NCBI GenBank assembly: GCA_945860595.1
Contig: CAMAQV010000001.1
Coordinates: 62,001 to 126,000, forward strand
Source: Comamonas sp. lk
GTDB taxonomy: Bacteria; Pseudomonadota; Gammaproteobacteria; Burkholderiales; Burkholderiaceae_C
Length of the DNA stretch: 64,000 nucleotides
Direction of reading: 5' to 3'
In this document: in pieces, positions 58,527 through 64,000 of the stretch
Layout: each line of letters begins with the position of its first letter
Numbering within the stretch: position 1 is the stretch's first letter
The notes under the pieces: generated by a model
Seen by the model: the letters and a program-made list of their open reading frames with translations, nothing else
Told to the model about the DNA's origin: nothing
Databases searched by the model: none
Position numbers and translations under genes: made by a program

Positions 58527-59365
58527 GGCCCCAGCCGCTGCCCGCCGGTCTCCACGACACGGCGAGCCTCCATGCCGCTGTGCTGGAGCTGGCCGTCACC
58601 GCCGGGCGGGCCATCATGCAAATCTATGCTGCGGCGCAAAGTGAGGTCGGGACGACGGCTTCTGCGCGTCTGGCCGACAAGTCCGACGGCAGCCCGCTCA
58701 CCCAGGCCGATCTGGCAGCGCACGCCATCCTGTGCCAGGGACTGGCTGCGCTGACGCCGCAGATTCCGGTGGTGTCTGAAGAAGATGCACAGGCTGTTTA
58801 CCAGCCGCATACCGGCTGTTTCTGGTTACTGGATCCTCTGGATGGCACCAAGGAATTTCTGGCTTTCAGCGGGGAATTCACGGTCAACATCGCGTTGATC
58901 GACGCGGGTGCACCGCAGTTTGGCGCGGTCTACGCCCCTGCGCTAGACGACTTGTATTGGGGTGGCCGCGAAATGGGCGCATTCCGCAGACAGCAATCGG
59001 CCGTTCAAGCACTGCGGGTGGCTGCGCCACCCGGCCCCGGGCAGGTGGTTCGGATGGTGGCCAGCAAAAGCCACCTCAACGCTGAGACCAGCCGCTTCAT
59101 CGGCGGCTTTTCACCGGTGGAACTGGTGCAGGCGGGGAGCTCGCTGAAGTTCTGCCGTGTGGCAGAGGGCAGTGCCGACATCTATCCCCGTTTGGCGCCA
59201 ACCTGCGAATGGGATACGGCTGCTGCACAGGCCGTGCTCGAGGGCGCAGGAGGGTATGTGTATGACACGCAAGGGCAACCCCTGCGCTATGGCAAAGCGG
59301 CGGTGCGCAACCCCTCGTTTATCGCCGCGTCCATGCCGTACGCGGACCTGGCCTTCACACCCTGA
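58523..59365 (+). CDS. cysQ: 3'(2'),5'-bisphosphate nucleotidase
   Basis: Removes PAP, the product and inhibitor of sulfotransferases, giving AMP. 280 residues of the inositol monophosphatase fold: [14 protein letters not shown], the metal motif [26 protein letters not shown], and [17 protein letters not shown]. It begins at ATG 58523, overlapping cysNC. It ends 11 bp inside the facing CDP-ribitol-synthase-like gene, so the two transcripts converge. Confidence 0.96.
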   Translation: MRPQPLPAGLHDTASLHAAVLELAVTAGRAIMQIYAAAQSEVGTTASARLADKSDGSPLTQADLAAHAILCQGLAALTPQIPVVSEEDAQAVYQPHTGCFWLLDPLDGTKEFLAFSGEFTVNIALIDAGAPQFGAVYAPALDDLYWGGREMGAFRRQQSAVQALRVAAPPGPGQVVRMVASKSHLNAETSRFIGGFSPVELVQAGSSLKFCRVAEGSADIYPRLAPTCEWDTAAAQAVLEGAGGYVYDTQGQPLRYGKAAVRNPSFIAASMPYADLAFTP

Positions 59366-60725
59366 CGACCATACCGGTGAGATCGCTGCTGAGCAGCTTG
59401 CAGGCGGACAGCGCAACCTGGAACGGGTTGAGCAAGGTCTGCTCGGCTTCTTCGGCAAAGTTGCTTCTGCGCATGGCCGTATCGGTGCGGCCGGGCACCA
59501 GGCAGTTCACGCGCACACCGTCATCGGCCCACTCGTCGGCCAGGCCCTGCGTCAGGTTGACGATGGCCGCCTTGCTCGCGGAATACGGCGTGTACTGCGC
59601 GCGCCCGCGGCTGTAGGACGATGAAGAAAAATTCAGCAGCATGCCCCTGCTTGCGCGCAAGGGCTCCAGGCTGGTCTTGGCAATGTAGAACGCTCCGGAC
59701 AAATTCACCCGTATCAACTGGTCAATCACATCCATGGTTTGCGTGCCTAAGGCACCTTGCTCTAACAGGCCAACGGTGTTAACCACGAAATCTAGGCCGC
59801 CCATGGTGTGCACCGCGCGTGCGACGGTGTCAGCAACCTGATCGGGGTCGGAGATATCGCATCCTGTGCTGCGGGAAGCCTCGTACGCGGTGGCACCTGA
59901 TTCCTGCAGCACCCTGGAGATGGCGTTACCAATTCCTTTGGTGCCGCCAAAAATCAAGGCGCGCTTGTTGCGCACGTTCAAACCCTGTTTTTCAGGGTCC
60001 CACTGCGAGGCACGGGTGCGGAATAGCTCGTCGGCCAGCACCATGTCCAGGTCCTCGGTGATCTTGATGTTCTCGCTACTGCCTTTGACAATGCGGACCC
60101 GGCCCATGGGGTTGCAATCCATGTATATCCCGCAGTCGTCTGTGAAGTCAGCCAGGCGCGATTCGCCCACCTCGCGGTAGGAGCGCAACAGCGGCTGAAA
60201 ATGAAAGCCCTGCGGCGTCTGGCCGCGGTAAATGTGGTTGCGCTTGGGTATGGACTGGATATAGCCGTCACGCTCCACGATGATGGTGTCCGCCGTGGGG
60301 ATGGCTACGTCCACCGCTTCATGCTGCTCCAGGGCCTGGACCACATCGTGGATGATTTGCGCCGAGAGAAATGGGCGCGCGGCGTCGTGGATGACCACGC
60401 TATCCGGTGGGTCAGCCCCCAAGTGCTTCAGGGCGGCCCAGGTCGAGGCCTGGCGGCTGTCGCCACCGATTACAAACTCGGCGGACTCTTCATGGGCCAG
60501 CAGTTTTTTGGCCAGTGCAACCGCATCTGCGGGCACCACCACCACCATGCGCGCCTGCGGGTCATAGCCGTGCAGCGCGGCATAGCTGTGTTCCAACAGG
60601 GACTTGCCGGCGACGCGGATAAATTGTTTCGGCGTGTCCTGGTTCAAGCGCAAGCCCTGCCCGCCTGCGAGCAGGACAAAGGCAACGCTACGCGGCACAG
60701 GCCAATGCGGCGTCAGCGGATGCAT
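59355..60725 (-). CDS. IspD-like cytidylyltransferase fused to SDR (CDP-ribitol synthase type)
   Basis: 456 residues from ATG 60725. Residues 10-240 are an IspD/TarI-like cytidylyltransferase: VLLAGGQGLRLNQDTPKQF (18-35) and VIHDAARP (111-118). Residues 253-456 are a short-chain dehydrogenase: nucleotide-binding GGTKGIG (260-266), serines around 367-370 and Tyr381/Lys385 (YSASK). The same two-domain order occurs in Haemophilus Acs1/Bcs1, which reduces ribulose 5-phosphate and makes CDP-ribitol. It overlaps the LicD-like gene's end by 38 bp. Upstream starts (60764 or TTG 60776) are possible. Confidence 0.88.
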   Translation of the reverse strand: MHPLTPHWPVPRSVAFVLLAGGQGLRLNQDTPKQFIRVAGKSLLEHSYAALHGYDPQARMVVVVPADAVALAKKLLAHEESAEFVIGGDSRQASTWAALKHLGADPPDSVVIHDAARPFLSAQIIHDVVQALEQHEAVDVAIPTADTIIVERDGYIQSIPKRNHIYRGQTPQGFHFQPLLRSYREVGESRLADFTDDCGIYMDCNPMGRVRIVKGSSENIKITEDLDMVLADELFRTRASQWDPEKQGLNVRNKRALIFGGTKGIGNAISRVLQESGATAYEASRSTGCDISDPDQVADTVARAVHTMGGLDFVVNTVGLLEQGALGTQTMDVIDQLIRVNLSGAFYIAKTSLEPLRASRGMLLNFSSSSYSRGRAQYTPYSASKAAIVNLTQGLADEWADDGVRVNCLVPGRTDTAMRRSNFAEEAEQTLLNPFQVALSACKLLSSDLTGMVVRV

Positions 60726-62346
60726 GGCGACCCAGCGCCGCGCGTCCGGCACCAAACCGCGCATCCAGGGCTTCAATCAGTCCCGCATCCATCGCAAACG
60801 GTGCGGCCTGGTACTTCCGCAAAATACCGGCAATGCGCTCGACTTTGGCGTGCTTGCCTTCGATAATGGCGCGGATCATCTCCAAGCGCGTCACCAGCAT
60901 ATAGATCGGGCCGCCCTGGTCGACGGTTGAGGGGCTTTCCAGATGCGTAACGTAATACGGGTCCGAAACCTGCCAGTTTCCGTAGTTTTCCGCCAGATTA
61001 CGCGCAATATCATCCGGCACCGCAAAATCCACGTCCAGAAACTCCACCGTCTTGATGCCAAAGGGCGAGAACGCGAAATTTTGGTTGTATCCAAACGTCC
61101 CGTGCACACCGGTGACCAATTTACCACCGGACGGGTAGTAAATAAAAATATCGATGCACATACCCGTCAATTTATGGACGACCGGAAGCTGGTAGGTTTT
61201 CTCCAGACGCAAATAGCCGGTACTCAGCCGGAAATTTTTGCTCTGTGAAATCAGTTCAACCACCGTGAATATGTCTTGGTTGGCAAAAATGCCGACGTCA
61301 ATATCTTTGTCATGCGGCAAGAAGCCACCGTTGCGCTGAAATCCCAGCAAGGTGCCCGATACCAGGAAAGGCACGATGCCGCCAGGGGCTAATACGTCCT
61401 GCAGATCTTTGAGCGCCCGCGCGGCGTCACCCGAATTGAATTCCATGGCGGCACTCTTGGCACCGCTCACATCCGAATTCAGAAACTCGCCGTCAATTTC
61501 CGCATCGCTCTGGCGCGACACCTTGCGCAAAACTTTATCCAACAAGGCGGCGGCTTGGTCATGCGCCCCAAGGTGGCAGTGGGCCTGGGCTACACGAAAC
61601 CAGGGGATTACCTGGTTAGACCCTGGCGGCACCGGCTTGGAAGACCAGGCAATGCAATCTTCATATGCGCGGTTTTTGTGGTGAAATTCGCCAATCAATT
61701 GGGCGAGGTCATGCACAATTTTTGCCATTCCGGCACGCGCCAGCACCTGGTAGATTTCTTGTTGCAGGCGAATCCAACCCGTCCAGGGCGTATGCGCATT
61801 CTGGGTATTGATAATAATAGGTGCGCGCTCTACAAACGCCTTTGCGCACAGCAGCGCAAACATATTGGACTTATCACGGCGCAACTCTGCTTGCATCAGG
61901 TTGAGGGCGCTGTCCATCTCCTGGTGATCCATGCAGATTTCCAAGGCCATAAACCAATCCTGTCCGGTGCCGGTGAAACCGTTTCCTTTAATGGCCGGCG
62001 GCACAACCGGTTGCTTCACAATCATGCAAGCAACCGTTTGCCGGATGACATGGTTTTTCGGCAGACGCTCCATGTCGGGCGTGAGATCTTTATTGATTAT
62101 CGACTGGTATACCTGCAGAATCATCTGCGGGCGCTGAACCAGTTTGGCGTTATATACAGCCAGCGTCGAGGCGAATATCACCACTGAGGGGTTTTTCATC
62201 CACCGGCAAAAATCAATAAACTCCTCGGAGATGATGAGCTCAAGTCCGCAATCGTTAATAATCTGCTCGGCCTGCTCATACGCCTGATGGTCAACCATCA
62301 GTGCCAGGCGCGACAACACGGGCAACATAGAATCTTTGCTTGCCAT
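60688..62346 (-). CDS. LicD/fukutin-like phosphotransferase with helical N-terminal half
   Basis: 552 residues. Residues 1-305 look helical and repeat-like (TPR-like rather than a known enzyme); residues 310-500 hold the LicD nucleotidyltransferase fold, with SGTLLGFQRNGG (330-341), D346, D348 and D350 (HDKDIDV) and CIDIFIY (Asp399). LicD enzymes transfer phosphocholine, and animal relatives FKTN and FKRP transfer ribitol 5-phosphate from CDP-ribitol. The neighbouring CDP-ribitol-synthase-like gene makes ribitol phosphate the best guess. No signal peptide is seen. It lies 61 bp behind a flagellin gene without an obvious terminator between them. Confidence 0.85.
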   Translation of the reverse strand: MASKDSMLPVLSRLALMVDHQAYEQAEQIINDCGLELIISEEFIDFCRWMKNPSVVIFASTLAVYNAKLVQRPQMILQVYQSIINKDLTPDMERLPKNHVIRQTVACMIVKQPVVPPAIKGNGFTGTGQDWFMALEICMDHQEMDSALNLMQAELRRDKSNMFALLCAKAFVERAPIIINTQNAHTPWTGWIRLQQEIYQVLARAGMAKIVHDLAQLIGEFHHKNRAYEDCIAWSSKPVPPGSNQVIPWFRVAQAHCHLGAHDQAAALLDKVLRKVSRQSDAEIDGEFLNSDVSGAKSAAMEFNSGDAARALKDLQDVLAPGGIVPFLVSGTLLGFQRNGGFLPHDKDIDVGIFANQDIFTVVELISQSKNFRLSTGYLRLEKTYQLPVVHKLTGMCIDIFIYYPSGGKLVTGVHGTFGYNQNFAFSPFGIKTVEFLDVDFAVPDDIARNLAENYGNWQVSDPYYVTHLESPSTVDQGGPIYMLVTRLEMIRAIIEGKHAKVERIAGILRKYQAAPFAMDAGLIEALDARFGAGRAALGRHASADAALACAA

Positions 62347-62407
62347 ATTGCTCAGTGTTTGTTTATTTGATATTTACAAGCTATCCACTACAAAGTACCG
62401 GGAAACC

Positions 62408-63229
62408 TTAGCCCTTCAAGAGCGTCATAACCCCTTGAGGTTGCTGGTTCGCCTGCGCCAGCATCGCAGTAGCGGCCTGCTGGATAATTTGTGTCTTGGC
62501 CAACATGGTGGTTGTCAAAGCGTAGTCGGTATCCATAATGGTGCTGCGCGATTGGGTCGCGTTCGATGAAACATTCGTCAGATTATCAGCGGCATATTCC
62601 ATGCGGTTGATACCGGCACCAATCGCTGCTCGCTGATTATTGATCTCCTCTAGCGCGGAGGTGATCGCGGTGAGGGAGTCAGCCGCGGCATCGTAATCCT
62701 TGATATCCTCTCCATCAATATTCAGTAATCCCGCAATTCCCATGTCACCGATTACGACAGACACCGTGTCGCCGCTGGCATTTCCTGCCTGGAACGTGAA
62801 AGTTCCCACCGAATCGTCCAGTAGAACCTGGTCATTCCATTTGGTATCTTTGGAAACATCGTTGATCTGCGACGAGAGTTGCTGAAACTCCAGATCCAGG
62901 TAACTTCGTTGAACCGAAGAATAGGTACCATTCATAGACTGAACCGCCAGTTCACGCATGCGCTGCAGCATATTCGACTGCTCAATCATCGCGCCCTCAG
63001 CGGTTTGCATCATATTAATGCCATCATTCAGATTGCGCACCGCCATATTCAACCCACGAATTTGCGTGGTCATGTTCTGGCCGATCGCCAAGCCCGCCGC
63101 ATCGTCTTTCGCCGAGTTCACCCGGGTACCGGTGGACAACTGCTCCATGGCCGTGCTCATATGCCGGGCATTGGTTTTCATCGCATTCTGCGAATACATG
63201 GCGCTGACATTGGTATTGATTACTGACAT
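62408..63229 (-). CDS. Flagellin (short type), copy 1
   Basis: 273-residue filament subunit from ATG 63229 (after TTGGAGAATAGC). It has the conserved N-terminal D0/D1 region (MSVINTNVSAMYSQNAMKTN, QLSTGTRVNSAKDDAAGLAIGQNM) and C-terminal D1/D0 region (ALEEINNQRAAIGAGINRMEYAADNLTNVSSN ... TQIIQQAATAMLAQANQQ), but only a small central part (about 140-190) where longer flagellins have variable D2/D3 domains. A near-copy lies immediately upstream on the same strand. Promoter: sigma-54-type at 63325-63341. Confidence 0.96.
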   Translation of the reverse strand: MSVINTNVSAMYSQNAMKTNARHMSTAMEQLSTGTRVNSAKDDAAGLAIGQNMTTQIRGLNMAVRNLNDGINMMQTAEGAMIEQSNMLQRMRELAVQSMNGTYSSVQRSYLDLEFQQLSSQINDVSKDTKWNDQVLLDDSVGTFTFQAGNASGDTVSVVIGDMGIAGLLNIDGEDIKDYDAAADSLTAITSALEEINNQRAAIGAGINRMEYAADNLTNVSSNATQSRSTIMDTDYALTTTMLAKTQIIQQAATAMLAQANQQPQGVMTLLKG

Positions 63230-63281
63230 GCTATTCTCCAAAACTAAAAATGGAATACCCTGCTAATACGGCATTTAGATC

Positions 63282-63299
63282 TCCGACACCGCTGTCGGA
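63282..63299. other. Hairpin in the flagellin 5' untranslated region
   Basis: TCCGACA (63282-63288), loop CCGC, TGTCGGA (63293-63299) is a perfect 7-bp inverted repeat. It lies between the sigma-54 promoter and the flagellin start, so it would be in the mRNA leader. A role in translation or stability control is possible. Confidence 0.55.
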
Positions 63300-63324
63300 C
63301 TTTCCGGCCTTACAAATTCTAATA

Positions 63325-63341
63325 AGCAATAGATGTGCCAG
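63325..63341 (-). promoter_or_regulatory. Sigma-54 (-24/-12) promoter of flagellin copy 1
   Basis: On the minus strand CTGGCACATCTATTGCT matches the RpoN consensus TGGCAC-N5-TTGCW, with GG and GC ten bases apart. Transcription should begin near 63313, about 84 bases before the ATG at 63229. Confidence 0.8.
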
Positions 63342-63391
63342 AAATTTTCCGCCTATGCGGCCAAATTTTGCCGCTTTGCCGCTAAATAGGC

Positions 63392-63420
63392 AAAAAAAAG
63401 CCTGTCAGGCGACAGGCTTT
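63392..63420 (-). terminator. Terminator of flagellin copy 2
   Basis: GCCTGTC (63400-63406), loop AGGC, GACAGGC (63411-63417); eight A before the stem on the plus strand become a T-run on the minus strand. It lies 21 bases after the stop of the upstream flagellin gene. Confidence 0.88.
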
Positions 63421-63441
63421 GAATTGGGCGGAAGGAAGCCC

Positions 63442-64000
63442 TTATTTGAGTAACTGCAACACGCCTTGCGATTGCTGGTTGGCCTGGGCCAACATGGCCG
63501 TTGCAGCCTGCTGAATAATCTGTGTCTTGGCCAGCGCGGTGGTTGCCGTAGCGTAGTCGGTATCCATAATGGTACTGCGTGACTGGGTGGCGTTGGACGA
63601 AATATTCGACAAATTGTCTACCGCATACTCCATGCGGTTGATACCGGCACCGATCGTGGCGCGCTGTTGGTTGATAGATTCCAGTGCACTCGTGATAGCC
63701 GTCAAGGCGTCAGCCGAGTTGGCATAGGTGTCGATGGCTTCGCCGCTAATTGCCAGACCGGTGGAACCATTCCCCATATCGCCAATCACAATGGAGATTG
63801 TTTGCCCGCTGGCCTGGCCAGCCTGGAATGTGAATGTACCGACCGAATCGTCCAATAAAACCTGATCGTTCCACGTGGTATCGGTGGATATGTCGTTAAT
63901 CTGCGAATTGAGTTGCTGAAACTCCAAGTCCAGATAACTACGCTGAACCGACGAATAGGTTCCATTCATCGACTGCACAGCGAGTTCGCGCATGCGTTGC
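63442..64000 (-). CDS. Flagellin (short type), copy 2 (5' end outside window)
   Basis: The visible 185 residues (C-terminal part) are almost the same as copy 1: RMRELAVQSMNGTYSSVQRSYLDLEFQQL, then a small central variable part, then INQQRATIGAGINRMEYAVDNLSNISSN ... QSQGVLQLLK. The frame is open to base 64000, so the start lies beyond the window. Differences between the copies fall mainly in the central part, where residues would be surface-exposed. It ends at its own terminator. Confidence 0.94.
   Translation of the reverse strand, partial: QRMRELAVQSMNGTYSSVQRSYLDLEFQQLNSQINDISTDTTWNDQVLLDDSVGTFTFQAGQASGQTISIVIGDMGNGSTGLAISGEAIDTYANSADALTAITSALESINQQRATIGAGINRMEYAVDNLSNISSNATQSRSTIMDTDYATATTALAKTQIIQQAATAMLAQANQQSQGVLQLLK

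Overview
The window looks like chromosomal DNA of a betaproteobacterium of the order Burkholderiales, most likely a Comamonadaceae member of the Rhodoferax/Polaromonas/Variovorax kind. The grounds are GC-rich coding sequence, gene blocks typical of that family (exbB-exbD-lpxK-Trm112-kdsB-adk-lexA; dapA-bamC; accB-accC-prmA-DUF3426 next to a lysine/alanine-rich histone-like gene; parE-parC; a UbiH-like gene-dsbC-M61 peptidase) and a long NrdA with two ATP-cones. This placement is inference; no rRNA or marker search was possible. No insertion sequence, prophage or CRISPR array was seen.

Layout. 1-9.7 kb: a cut-off DUF192 gene, sodB and xseA on the minus strand, then a plus-strand run for envelope and central functions (ExbBD, LpxK, KdsB, Adk), lexA with two SOS boxes, and an APH-kinase/acyl-CoA dehydrogenase pair. 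9.8-16 kb: minus-strand parE-parC-FAD monooxygenase and a hypothetical gene. 16-20 kb: MFS transporter, a 42-residue membrane protein, methyltransferase, dapA and bamC. 20-28 kb: a small lipoprotein, RoxA/YcfD-type oxygenase, AMP nucleosidase, a NodIJ-type ABC exporter, then aroG behind a Phe/Tyr-rich leader peptide and attenuator, and mpl. 28-33 kb: TlpA-like thioredoxin, accBC, prmA, a zinc-ribbon membrane protein and a histone H1-like gene with an 18-bp tandem repeat. 33-42 kb: nrdAB behind two NrdR boxes, ampD, a CcsA/YpjD-like protein, ffh and miaB.

42-47 kb is a minus-strand light-response/DNA-repair cluster: a photolyase-type FAD domain protein with an unusual C-terminal half, an iron-sulfur bacterial cryptochrome/photolyase, a DUF2256 zinc-ribbon protein and a conventional two-domain photolyase/cryptochrome. 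47-52 kb: tRNA-Met, enoyl-CoA hydratase, M61 peptidase, DsbC and a ubiquinone-type hydroxylase; then ychF, an aminotransferase and a DUF4337 protein on the plus strand.

55-59 kb is a compact plus-strand sulfation module: a Stf0-type sulfotransferase, cysD, a cysN-cysC fusion and cysQ, which together make PAPS, use it and remove PAP. Facing it on the minus strand (59-64 kb) are a two-domain CDP-ribitol synthase-like enzyme (IspD-like plus SDR), a LicD/fukutin-like transferase and two short tandem flagellin genes, the second running off the window. The first flagellin gene has a sigma-54-type promoter and no visible terminator before the LicD-like gene, so flagellin and a ribitol-phosphate-type modification system may be co-transcribed. 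This region, the photolyase cluster and the aroG attenuator are the most interesting parts of the window.
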